Shown: positions 1-6,317 of the stretch, piece after piece
Layout: each line of letters starts with the position of its first letter
Position numbering within the stretch: the stretch's first letter is position 1
Source: Nitrospira sp.
GTDB lineage: Bacteria > Nitrospirota > Nitrospiria > Nitrospirales > Nitrospiraceae
DNA length: 7,697 bases
Reading direction: 5' to 3'
NCBI GenBank assembly: GCA_020697375.1
Contig: JAJFBJ010000133.1
Span: 1 to 7,697, forward strand
Made by a program: the position numbers and the translations under genes
Notes under the pieces: generated by a model
The model's database searches: none
What the model was told of the DNA's origin: nothing
Seen by the model: only the letters and a program-made list of their open reading frames with translations

Positions 1-40
1 GACCCCTCTGCCGGTCGAATGTGCCGAAGATAATCGGGGG

Positions 41-1120
41 TCATGGGCCGGGCCGCGGCAGATTAGGTCGCGCAACTGTAATCGTGCCCGTGCCGTTTTT
101 CCCTTGTGCGGTGATCTGAAACGACATCTGCTCTCCCGCTTGAATGACGGCGTGCCAGAAATCTCCGCTGTTGTACACCTGATGGTTGTCGATCGCGGTC
201 ACCACGTCGCCGGATCGCAGTCCGCCTAGTCCCGCGGCTTTGGCCGGATCCACCTGCAGGGCGAGAATTCCCCGGTCACTCTCAATATCGAAACTCGCGG
301 CCACGCTCGGCGTGATGGTCAAGGGAATCAAACCGAGATCCGGCCGCAACACGGATCCTCGGGAAATCATCGACTGGATATGGGGAAGCATGGCTTCTAT
401 GGCGATGGCATAGCTGATAGCCTGCGCGGACGGAGCGATCGCGACATTGATACCGACGACCTGTCCGTACCGATCGACGAGCGGGCCTCCGCTGTTGCCG
501 GGATTGATGGCAGCGTCCGTTTGAAGCAGATCGTACAGCGTTTCTCCCTCCGGCGTCAGGACCGAACGATCGAGCGCGCTGATTACGCCGACCGTGACGG
601 TGGAACCTCCTTTGAGAGCGAGGGGATTGCCGATGGCGATGACGGTTTCTCCAATATCGAAGGAGCGGCGCCGGCTGAACTCAGCCGGAACAAGATCAGG
701 CGCCGTGATTCTGACAAGGGCAAGGTCAAGGAAAAAGTCGCGCGCAACGACCCGGCCAGGGGTAAGCCGGCCCGTTGACAACCCCACGACCACCATGGTC
801 ACTCCCTGCACCAGATGGTGGTTGGTCAGGATGTATCCGCCGGCATCGATGATCACGCCTGAGCCCGAACCGGATGCAGCCCCATGTTGCGATCCCCCGG
901 AAGGTACGCCGCGCGTCAGTACGGTGACGACCGATGGACGCACCTTTGCCACCACGGCTGGTACGGAAAGCTCCTTCAGAGGCGGCTCGTCATTTCGCGC
1001 TTGGCCGATACCTTGCGTCGGGATGCTGAGAGCGACGATGCAGAATGAGAGGATTGTTATGGTGGCGCGGCGCCTCCGGTTGGATCGGAAGGCCGCGCCG
1101 CGCTCGTTGCCTGTCACCAT
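41..1120 (-). CDS. HtrA/DegP-like periplasmic serine protease with one PDZ domain
   Basis: This is a trypsin-like serine endopeptidase of the HtrA/DegP/DegS class, which degrades or processes misfolded envelope proteins. With the start at 1120 it has 359 residues. A basic N-terminus (RRRR at about 15-18) precedes a hydrophobic segment at about 19-40, which is a signal peptide ending near IGQA or an uncleaved anchor. The protease domain (about 50-250) has the full triad: His102 in TNHHLV, Asp132 in DLALV and Ser210 in GNSGGPL. One PDZ domain (about 260-350) contains LRSGDVVTAIDN. A single PDZ is more like DegS than two-PDZ DegP. I chose the ATG at 1120 because AAGGA lies about 10 nt upstream. 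The open frame continues to 1240, but that extension crosses the upstream hairpin and encodes a Cys/Arg-rich, non-family sequence. The gene lies downstream of the sigma factor on the same strand, 127 nt away. Family assignment is firm; the target proteins are unknown. Confidence 0.9.
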   Translation of the reverse strand: MVTGNERGAAFRSNRRRRATITILSFCIVALSIPTQGIGQARNDEPPLKELSVPAVVAKVRPSVVTVLTRGVPSGGSQHGAASGSGSGVIIDAGGYILTNHHLVQGVTMVVVGLSTGRLTPGRVVARDFFLDLALVRITAPDLVPAEFSRRRSFDIGETVIAIGNPLALKGGSTVTVGVISALDRSVLTPEGETLYDLLQTDAAINPGNSGGPLVDRYGQVVGINVAIAPSAQAISYAIAIEAMLPHIQSMISRGSVLRPDLGLIPLTITPSVAASFDIESDRGILALQVDPAKAAGLGGLRSGDVVTAIDNHQVYNSGDFWHAVIQAGEQMSFQITAQGKNGTGTITVARPNLPRPGP

Positions 1121-1189
1121 GAAAGAACGGTTCCTTGATCGCCGCATTCTCTCACAATAGCAGGAAGGGGAGGAAGTATGCTCATCACA

Positions 1190-1219
1190 ACAGGGGCGAG
1201 GTGTCGGCCTCGCCCCTGT
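1190..1219 (-). terminator. 12-bp GC-rich hairpin between sigma factor and protease genes
   Basis: ACAGGGGCGAGG (1190-1201) is perfectly complementary to CCTCGCCCCTGT (1208-1219), with a 6-nt loop. It starts 28 nt beyond the sigma factor stop codon at 1248. On the minus strand the stem is followed by TTGTGATGAG, which is a poor U-tract. It could be a weak intrinsic terminator, an mRNA-end stabiliser for the sigma factor transcript, or an attenuator that lowers protease expression. The hairpin itself is certain; its function is inferred. Confidence 0.6.
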
Positions 1220-1247
1220 GCGACTAATCCTGTGGCCCAATCGATGT

Positions 1248-2504
1248 TTACTTGATGGCGGCGAACATCTCCTTGACCATCGGAGTCTTGAGTTTCTTGA
1301 GCGCCTTGGCTTCGATCTGGCGAATGCGCTCGCGTGTCACCGATAGATGTTGCCCCACCTGTTCGAGAGTGCGTGCCTGGTCTTCACCGATGCCGAAGCG
1401 TAAACGGATGACGATCTGCTCTCTTGGAGTCAACGTGCCGAGGATACGGTCCATTTCACGGGTGAGCTCCGTGCGATTGACATGGGCGTCCGGTGGTACC
1501 GCCTGATGGTCCGGCAGAAGCTCACCCAGTTCTGTGCCGCCGTCGCCGACCCGATGCTCTAGTGCCACTGGTTCCTGGAAAGCCTGGATTGTTTCATGCA
1601 GACGATCGGGGCGCATATGCATGGTAAAGGCGACTTCCTCCAACCGCGGCTGGCGCCCTAATTGTTGCACGAGCCGCCGCGATGCCCGGAGAATGCGATT
1701 CGAGGCTTCCGTCTGGTGCACAGGAATCCGAATGGTCCTCGACTGATCGGCCAGCGATCGGGTGATGCCCTGCCGAATCCACCAGGTGGCATACGTGCTG
1801 AATTTGAAGCCTTTCCTGTATTGGTATCGCTCGGCTGCTTTCATCAATCCGATATTGCCTTCCTGCACCAAATCCAACAGCGTGAGACCGCGCCCGGTGT
1901 AATGTTTGGCGACATCCACCACCAGCCTGAGGTTGCAACGCACCAATTCATCTTTCGCCGTCTCCAGAATGGCGCGAGATGCGCGAAGTTGCGTCAGGCA
2001 GGCGTCCAATTCTTTCTGAATGGAAATAGGGTATTTCGCTCCGCCTGCTGCTGCTTCCTGTAGAAGGTATTCCAATGAGGTCGTCGCTTGGTTGAGAGCT
2101 GTCGCCGATAGTCCGCTCAGACGTCGTACTGTTTGAAATTGGTGGACGCATTCGCTAGTGCCTTCCGTCCGTTTCAGTCGCCTCGCGCTCTTGACAGCCT
2201 GTTGGAGCGCTTGGCGAATCTGGCGTGTGCCGAGATCGATTCGTTTGGCCAGAGCAATCTCTTCATCCCGCTCGAGCAGCCGGCGTTCGCCGAATGAGCG
2301 GAAGTACAATGACTCCAAAAGAAACGGGGAGGATGCTGAACGCGATACCTTCTCGGGTGCAGGCTCTTCGACCTCCGTCTCAGGTTGATCGGCTTGAGCG
2401 ATGCTTTCCAATAAATCACTGGCTTCCGCGTCATCGGCATCAGGATCCACCTGCGCCGCAACGGCCGATTCTGTATCATCTTGAATCGCGAGGGAATTTT
2501 TCAT
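1248..2504 (-). CDS. sigma-70 family RNA polymerase sigma factor (RpoD/RpoS-like, no region 1.1)
   Basis: This is a promoter-specificity subunit of RNA polymerase, 418 residues. An acidic, low-complexity N-terminus (about 10-55, rich in Asp and Glu) is followed by region 1.2 (about 61-94, [22 protein letters not shown]). A helical non-conserved segment comes next (about 95-185). Region 2 (about 187-257) includes [13 protein letters not shown] and the -10 recognition helix [20 protein letters not shown]. Region 3 (about 266-340) and region 4 (about 348-408) follow, the latter with the -35 binding helix-turn-helix [20 protein letters not shown]. Region 1.1 of a classical primary sigma is absent and the protein is shorter than typical RpoD, so I favour a group 2, RpoS-type alternative sigma over the housekeeping factor. 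The ATG at 2504 is preceded by AGAGG motifs about 9 and 3-4 nt upstream. The stop is TAA. Genes it controls cannot be read from the window. Confidence 0.92.
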   Translation of the reverse strand: MKNSLAIQDDTESAVAAQVDPDADDAEASDLLESIAQADQPETEVEEPAPEKVSRSASSPFLLESLYFRSFGERRLLERDEEIALAKRIDLGTRQIRQALQQAVKSARRLKRTEGTSECVHQFQTVRRLSGLSATALNQATTSLEYLLQEAAAGGAKYPISIQKELDACLTQLRASRAILETAKDELVRCNLRLVVDVAKHYTGRGLTLLDLVQEGNIGLMKAAERYQYRKGFKFSTYATWWIRQGITRSLADQSRTIRIPVHQTEASNRILRASRRLVQQLGRQPRLEEVAFTMHMRPDRLHETIQAFQEPVALEHRVGDGGTELGELLPDHQAVPPDAHVNRTELTREMDRILGTLTPREQIVIRLRFGIGEDQARTLEQVGQHLSVTRERIRQIEAKALKKLKTPMVKEMFAAIK

Positions 2505-2560
2505 TTTCCTCTACCTCTTCCCCATCCCGGGGAGGTTTGCTGTGTGACCGCTCGGAGAGG

Positions 2561-2588
2561 CTTATCCCGATCAGTATGTTAGAGACAA
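2561..2588 (-). promoter_or_regulatory. candidate promoter of the sigma factor gene
   Basis: On the minus strand, TTGTCT (2588-2583) and GATAAG (2566-2561) are separated by 16 bp. Each matches the sigma-70 consensus at four of six positions. The start point would lie about 50 nt upstream of the sigma factor ATG. The inverted repeat at 2590-2600 abuts the -35 element and could be an operator. This is a weak candidate chosen by eye. Confidence 0.28.
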
Positions 2589-2770
2589 GTTTCTAAGAAA
2601 AGGATTCAATCGCGGGCAGCTTCAGTTGCCTCTGTCCCGGAAGTGCTACACGACCGCTTCACGTCTGGATTGCCTCAAGGATGAGATAGTAATGCTCCCT
2701 GAAGTGTCAAGGTAACGGTCGGCAGGCGGCGGAGGAAACGAGTGAGGAATGCGATGGGCCAGTGGTTCGG

Positions 2771-2799
2771 TTGAAAACCCGTGGGCAGTCTCCTAGAAT
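2771..2799 (+). promoter_or_regulatory. strong sigma-70-type promoter of the trmI operon
   Basis: TTGAAA (2771-2776) and TAGAAT (2794-2799) are separated by 17 bp and each matches the consensus at five of six positions. The expected start point, 6-9 nt after the -10 box, falls at 2805-2808. The only purine there is A2808, the first base of the trmI ATG. That ATG has no Shine-Dalgarno sequence upstream, which fits a leaderless transcript. Confidence 0.62.
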
Positions 2800-2807
2800 G
2801 CCGGTTT

Positions 2808-3686
2808 ATGTCACAACTGAAAAATGGCGAACGTGTTCACCTGGTCGACAAGAAGGGCCGGCACTATGCCTTGACGTTAAAGGCCGGGGATACCTATCAC
2901 TTTAGCGGCGAGACCATTCCGCACGATGAGCTTATCGGTAAGCTGGACGGTTCGGTCGTGACCCTCTCCCGGGGAAAACGATTCCTGGCATTGCGGCCGA
3001 CGTTTGGCGAGTATGTCTTGAAAATGCCACGCGGGGCGCAGGTGTTGTATCCCAAAGACCTCTCGCTGATCCCCATGTGGGCGGATGTGTATCCGGGCGC
3101 GCGGGTGTTCGAGGCAGGGACGGGATCGGGAGCGCTCACCATGGCGTTGCTCCGCGCCGTCGGCCCGACCGGGTTGGTCGTGACCTACGAGGCCAGGGAC
3201 GATTTTTCTCGCACGGCGCTGACCAACATTGAACGCTATATGGGCCCGCTGTCCACCTTGATGCCTCTCCGGAAGAATGCCTATGAGGGAATCGATGTGC
3301 TCGAAGATGGGCGCCTGTTCGATCGTTTGGTGCTCGATTTGCCGGAACCCTGGCAGGTGGTGCCGCATGCCGCGAAGGTGGTGCGTTCCGGCGGCATCTA
3401 CCTCAGTTTCGTGCCGACCGTGCCGCAGGTGATGCAAACGGTGGAAGCGCTTGAACGGACCGCGCTGTTCGGCATGATCGAGACGTTTGAAACGCTGCTG
3501 CGGACCTGGTCGATTCAAGGGCGTAGTGTCCGTCCGGACCATCGAATGGTGGCGCATTCCGGATTCATTACCGTCGCGAGAAAGGTCGAGGCCGGTTGGT
3601 GGCCGCAGGTAAGCAGGACGATAGCAGCAGGAACGGCCGGTGAAGGGGAACCAGACGCAGGGATTGAAGAGGAGTCGACGGCATGA
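2808..3686 (+). CDS. trmI: tRNA (adenine-58-N1)-methyltransferase, TrmI family
   Basis: This is an S-adenosylmethionine-dependent enzyme that methylates N1 of A58 in the tRNA T-loop; bacterial TrmI acts as a homotetramer. It has 292 residues from the ATG at 2808. A small N-terminal beta domain (about 5-75) precedes the Rossmann methyltransferase domain. Motif I is EAGTGSGALT at 102-111, the acidic end of the next strand is Glu128 in TYEAR, and the catalytic-type motif is LDLPEPW at 176-182. The family C-terminal signature is around RPDHRMVAHSGFI (242-254). A tail of about 30 residues rich in Gly and Glu follows and looks disordered. An in-frame GTG at 2781 is possible, but it lies between the -35 and -10 boxes of the likely promoter and has no ribosome site. 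The stop overlaps the next gene by ATGA (3683-3686). The enzyme assignment is strong. Confidence 0.9.
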   Translation: MSQLKNGERVHLVDKKGRHYALTLKAGDTYHFSGETIPHDELIGKLDGSVVTLSRGKRFLALRPTFGEYVLKMPRGAQVLYPKDLSLIPMWADVYPGARVFEAGTGSGALTMALLRAVGPTGLVVTYEARDDFSRTALTNIERYMGPLSTLMPLRKNAYEGIDVLEDGRLFDRLVLDLPEPWQVVPHAAKVVRSGGIYLSFVPTVPQVMQTVEALERTALFGMIETFETLLRTWSIQGRSVRPDHRMVAHSGFITVARKVEAGWWPQVSRTIAAGTAGEGEPDAGIEEESTA

Positions 3687-4444
3687 ATCGGTTACAGGGC
3701 AAAGTGGCCATCGTGACCGGTGGCAATGCGGGAATAGGCGAGGCCATCGCCAAAATGTTCGCCGATGAAGGGGCCTCCGTCGTGGTAACCGGCCGCCGGA
3801 AGGGTGAGCTTGACCGCGTGGTGAAGGGCATCGGCGTGAACGGGGGGCGTGCGCTGGCCGTCGCCGGCTCGGTCACGGATGAGGCGCATGTACGGGATGT
3901 GATCGCGCAGACCATACGCACCTTCGGCAAGCTGCATATCCTCATCAACAATGCCGGGGTCGGTGATTTCGGGAAGCGGTTGCATGAAATGGACGATGCC
4001 ACCTGGATCAATGTATTGGACATCAACCTTACCGGGGTTTTCCGCATCACTCGCGCAGCGGTTCCGGAGCTGATCAAGAGCGGCGGCGGAGCGATCGTCA
4101 ATATTTCCACCGTGGCCAGCCTGGTCGGAATTCGCGGCCTGCCGGCCTATGCCGCATCGAAAGGCGGGCTGGATGCGTTGACCCGATCCATGGCCGTCGA
4201 TTACGCGCCGGACCACATCCGCTGTAATGTGGTGAACCCCGGCCTGGTAGACACGCCCATGGCGGCCCCTCTGATGGACGATCCATCCAGCCTTGAACCG
4301 ATTATGGCGCATTATGCGATTCGCCGGCCTGGAAAGCCCGAAGAGGTGGCGAAATTGGTGTTGTATCTGGCCTCGGATGAGTCCTTATGGGTGACGGGAG
4401 CGACATTTCCCATCGACGGAGGCATGACCATCAGTAAAGGATGA
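3683..4444 (+). CDS. classical short-chain dehydrogenase/reductase (FabG-like SDR)
   Basis: This is a cytosolic NAD(P)(H)-dependent oxidoreductase of the classical SDR family, 253 residues, the usual length. The cofactor motif is TGGNAGIG at 12-19. TGRR at 36-39 after the second strand suggests a preference for NADP(H). NNAG is at 89-92, and the active site has Asn115, Tyr156 and Lys160 in YAASK. Aligned with FabG, the catalytic Ser position (13 residues before Tyr) is Thr143, with Ser142 beside it. The C-terminus (IDGGMTISKG) is typical of FabG and glucose-1-dehydrogenase-like SDRs. The start overlaps the trmI stop as ATGA, with GAGGAG 8-9 nt upstream, so translation is probably coupled. The substrate cannot be told from sequence. 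It need not be the fatty-acid FabG, because no other fatty-acid genes are nearby. Confidence 0.88.
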   Translation: MNRLQGKVAIVTGGNAGIGEAIAKMFADEGASVVVTGRRKGELDRVVKGIGVNGGRALAVAGSVTDEAHVRDVIAQTIRTFGKLHILINNAGVGDFGKRLHEMDDATWINVLDINLTGVFRITRAAVPELIKSGGGAIVNISTVASLVGIRGLPAYAASKGGLDALTRSMAVDYAPDHIRCNVVNPGLVDTPMAAPLMDDPSSLEPIMAHYAIRRPGKPEEVAKLVLYLASDESLWVTGATFPIDGGMTISKG

Positions 4445-4456
4445 ACGGAGGCGATC

Positions 4457-4792
4457 ATGATGGTGATACAACGTCTGCAGGTCGTCGTTCTCTGGACCTT
4501 CTTTCTGACTGTCTTCCTCTGTGGGTCGCGGGCATCATTCCTGGAGCCGGCTCAAGCGGCGGAGGCCATAGAATTTTCCGGAACGGTTCTGTCGATAGAT
4601 GTCTCAGCGGGAAAATTCGCCGTCAAGAAGGACGGCGGCGGGAGTCGGTTCACATTCGTGGTTAATCAACAGACCCATTTCGATGGCGGGCCGAAGACCA
4701 TCAAGGACCTCGAAAAAGGCGAGCGGGTGACGGTGCTCTATCACATGCAGGGATCTCAGTACCTGGCAATACACGTCACACGCACGAAGTGA
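4457..4792 (+). CDS. small exported protein of unknown function
   Basis: The product is about 110 residues. A Sec-type signal peptide is clear: a short basic start, a hydrophobic core (about 8-21, VVLWTFFLTVFLCG) and a likely cleavage site near AQA at about 32-34. The mature part (about 75 residues) is a run of predicted beta strands (IEFSGTVLSIDVSAGKF, RFTFVVNQQTHF, KGERVTVLYHM, YLAIHVTRTK), suggesting a small OB-fold-like beta barrel. This resembles small periplasmic DUF-type proteins, but I do not recognise the exact family. There is no lipobox before the only Cys. GGAGG at 4447-4451 is 5 nt from the ATG at 4457 and 8 nt from the next ATG at 4460, so 4460 may be the true start. The gene begins 12 nt after the SDR stop and its own stop abuts aroE. 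It is probably periplasmic. Confidence 0.75.
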   Translation: MMVIQRLQVVVLWTFFLTVFLCGSRASFLEPAQAAEAIEFSGTVLSIDVSAGKFAVKKDGGGSRFTFVVNQQTHFDGGPKTIKDLEKGERVTVLYHMQGSQYLAIHVTRTK

Positions 4793-4803
4793 AGCACTCA
4801 CGT

Positions 4804-5658
4804 ATGGATATCACGCCTCAGACTCAATGGTGCGGCATCATCGGCAATCCGGTGGAGCATTCGCTGTCACCGGCTATTCACAATGCGGCCTTTCTAAAAA
4901 TTGGGCTGAATCTGGTGTACTTGGCATTTCGCGTGGAATCGATCGGGGACGCGCTGAAAGGGGTGCGGGCATTGGGCAATGCGCTGGGATTCAGCGTGAC
5001 GATTCCGCATAAGGTAGCAGCCATTCCATTTCTGGATGAAGTCGAGTCCACCGCTAAACACATCGGCGCCATCAATACCATTGTCGTCGAAGATGGAAAA
5101 TTGAAGGGATACAATACCGATGCCTCCGGCGCATTACGCGCCTTGAAGGAAGGTGGGGCCTTGCTCGACGGGCACAGGGTTTTAATCGTAGGGTCGGGCG
5201 GCGCTGCGAGAGCGATTGCCTTCTCGCTGGCGAGCAACTCCGGAGCTGCCGGTCTGACGATTCTCGGTATTGAGGAAACCGAGAGACAGAAGCTGGTGAA
5301 GGACTTGCGGGAGAAGACGAACAGTCCCATCGAAGACGGCCCGCTGACCTTGGACATGCTCCGTAACTGGGTGCCGCACGTGCGCACGGTGATTCATTGC
5401 ACGCCGGTGGGCATGCATCCCAAAATCGATGAGTCATGCCTTCCGGCTGATCTGTTCAGACCGGAACTGACGGTCATGGACATCGTCTATAATCCGCGCG
5501 AAACGAAGTTGTTGCGGGAAGCGAAGGCGGCCGGTTGTCGGACCATTTCGGGGCTGGAGATGTTCCTGAATCAAGCCGTGCTGCAGTTCGAGCTCTGGAC
5601 GAACCAGCCGGCCCCGACCGACGTGATGCGGCAAGTGTTGGAATCCCGCTTCGCATGA
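4804..5658 (+). CDS. aroE: shikimate dehydrogenase
   Basis: This cytosolic enzyme reduces 3-dehydroshikimate to shikimate, the fourth step of chorismate synthesis. It has 284 residues from the ATG at 4804. The substrate domain has HSLSP with Ser20 and Ser22, catalytic Lys70 in TIPHK, Asn91 in INT and Asp106 in YNTDASG. Gln257 lies in GLEMFLNQAVLQ. The nucleotide-binding glycine loop is GSGGAARA (130-137). The NADP-binding NRT signature expected after the next strand is missing: the sequence reads LTILGIEETE at 151-160. HCTPVGM (198-204) replaces the usual NATSxGM. An in-frame GTG at 4789 would overlap the previous stop as GTGA and add five residues; I prefer the ATG because homologues usually begin about ten residues before GIIGNP. 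Neither start has a strong ribosome site. The gene is followed by aroK, the next pathway step. Confidence 0.92.
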   Translation: MDITPQTQWCGIIGNPVEHSLSPAIHNAAFLKIGLNLVYLAFRVESIGDALKGVRALGNALGFSVTIPHKVAAIPFLDEVESTAKHIGAINTIVVEDGKLKGYNTDASGALRALKEGGALLDGHRVLIVGSGGAARAIAFSLASNSGAAGLTILGIEETERQKLVKDLREKTNSPIEDGPLTLDMLRNWVPHVRTVIHCTPVGMHPKIDESCLPADLFRPELTVMDIVYNPRETKLLREAKAAGCRTISGLEMFLNQAVLQFELWTNQPAPTDVMRQVLESRFA

Positions 5659-5726
5659 AGATTCCCCTTCTCCCGGAGACGCAACCGCGCCCAACTCTCT
5701 TTCCTCGGCTATGGAACCCCGCATGA
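5655..5726 (+). other. 23-codon bridging ORF between aroE and aroK
   Basis: An ATG at 5655 overlaps the aroE stop (ATGA, 5655-5658). The frame runs 23 codons and ends in a TGA that overlaps the chosen aroK ATG (ATGA, 5723-5726). The predicted peptide (MKIPLLPETQ... ending LWNPA) is proline-rich with no recognisable domain. No good ribosome site precedes it. It may serve only to carry terminating ribosomes from aroE to aroK, or may be chance. Confidence 0.3.
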
Positions 5727-6247
5727 ATCTGGTGTTGATCGGCTATCGCGGAACCGGCAAGAGCACGGTCGGTAGGCTCCTTGCCCGTGCGCTGCATCGC
5801 GACCTGGTATCTACGGATGCCGAGATTGTAAAACAGGCGAAGCTCTCCATTCCTGAGATCGTGAAGCAGTTCGGGTGGGACCATTTTCGGGATTTGGAGT
5901 CGGCTGTCTGCCGGGATTTTGCCGCACGTAACGAGTTGATCATTGATACCGGCGGCGGCGCTATTTTGCGGCCTGAAAATGTGGAACTCCTGCGGCGTAC
6001 CGGGACGCTCGTGTGGCTTACGGCTACGGTGGAGACGATCACCCGCCGTATCGGAGGCGATACGCAACGCCCGTCATTGACCGGTACACAATCGTTTACG
6101 GAAGAAATTCGTCACGTATTGACGGAACGGACGCCAAAGTATGAGGCGGCGGCGGACCATATCATACAGACCGATGGCGCCTCGGCGGCAGAGGTCGCCG
6201 ATCGCATTATGGAGCGGATCTTTCGCCGGCCGGTCAAATCTTCGTGA
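5723..6247 (+). CDS. aroK: shikimate kinase
   Basis: This cytosolic enzyme uses ATP to phosphorylate shikimate to shikimate 3-phosphate, the step after AroE. It has 174 residues, the usual size for a single-domain shikimate kinase. The Walker A loop is GYRGTGKST (7-15). Substrate-binding residues are Asp32 in TDAEI, Arg56 in HFRDLE and the GGG at 77-79. The lid region contains Arg116 in QRPSL, and Arg136 in the LTERTPKYEAAA segment completes the active site. The ATG at 5723 places the Walker loop at the usual distance, and GGAA lies about 7 nt upstream. An in-frame ATG at 5711 would add MEPR. AroK and AroL are paralogous families; sequence alone supports a generic shikimate kinase, named aroK by convention. 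It is the last gene of the plus-strand operon, and no clear terminator follows before the tRNA promoter. Confidence 0.92.
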   Translation: MNLVLIGYRGTGKSTVGRLLARALHRDLVSTDAEIVKQAKLSIPEIVKQFGWDHFRDLESAVCRDFAARNELIIDTGGGAILRPENVELLRRTGTLVWLTATVETITRRIGGDTQRPSLTGTQSFTEEIRHVLTERTPKYEAAADHIIQTDGASAAEVADRIMERIFRRPVKSS

Positions 6248-6287
6248 AGTTGAATGCCTGGTAAGCCGGCGTAGGGCTTTGCCATTC

Positions 6288-6317
6288 TTGACAACTCCTG
6301 AGCAACATGGTTCTTAT
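6288..6317 (+). promoter_or_regulatory. promoter of the tRNA-Arg gene
   Basis: A perfect -35 box TTGACA (6288-6293) and a -10 candidate TCTTAT (6312-6317, four of six) are separated by 18 bp. The predicted start is about 1-3 nt before the mature tRNA 5' end at 6326, so the leader would be very short. The sequence between the -10 box and the start is GC-rich (ACCGGCGC). This is the type of discriminator associated with stringent control of stable RNA promoters in other bacteria. The -10 box is the weak point. Confidence 0.55.

Larger units (their letters stand above)
2505..2807. other. divergent intergenic region between the sigma factor and trmI
   Basis: This roughly 300-nt spacer separates the minus-strand sigma factor from the plus-strand trmI operon. 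I see no convincing protein or RNA gene in it. It contains the two promoter candidates listed separately and a short inverted repeat TTTCT-A-AGAAA at 2590-2600. A GGAGG at 2731-2735 sits just before a GTG-started 10-codon frame (2742-2774) that ends inside the trmI -35 element. Confidence 0.6.

Noticed and set aside
1..42. Inverted repeat GACCCC (1-6) and GGGGTC (37-42) beyond the protease stop
   Set aside because: The arms are six bases with a 30-nt loop at the window edge, so there is not enough to call a terminator.
1009..1080. Twin-arginine signal in the protease N-terminus (RRRR before the hydrophobic core)
   Set aside because: The residues after the arginines (ATITIL) do not fit the RRxFLK consensus. 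A basic n-region of a Sec signal or anchor is simpler.
1121..1240. N-terminal extension of the protease to an ATG at 1240
   Set aside because: It would translate across the intergenic hairpin, has an unlikely Cys/Arg/Pro-rich composition and lacks a ribosome site. The ATG at 1120 has AAGGA upstream and leads into a normal signal sequence.
2742..2774. GTG-started 10-codon frame after a perfect GGAGG
   Set aside because: It ends inside the likely trmI -35 box and would be upstream of the predicted start point. There is no evidence it is transcribed.
2877..3557. 226-codon open frame on the minus strand inside trmI
   Set aside because: It is His/Arg/Gln-rich, matches no family and lies wholly antisense to a well-supported methyltransferase. 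It is a shadow of GC-rich codons.
4441..4665. 74-codon frame starting with an ATGA overlap at the SDR stop
   Set aside because: It overlaps the better-supported exported protein in another frame and its own sequence is Gly/Arg-rich with no domain. GGAGG at 4447 serves the ATGs at 4457/4460 instead.
6263..6279. AAGCC/GGCTT hairpin after aroK as a terminator
   Set aside because: It has only five base pairs, a 7-nt loop and no U-tract, so it is too weak to call.
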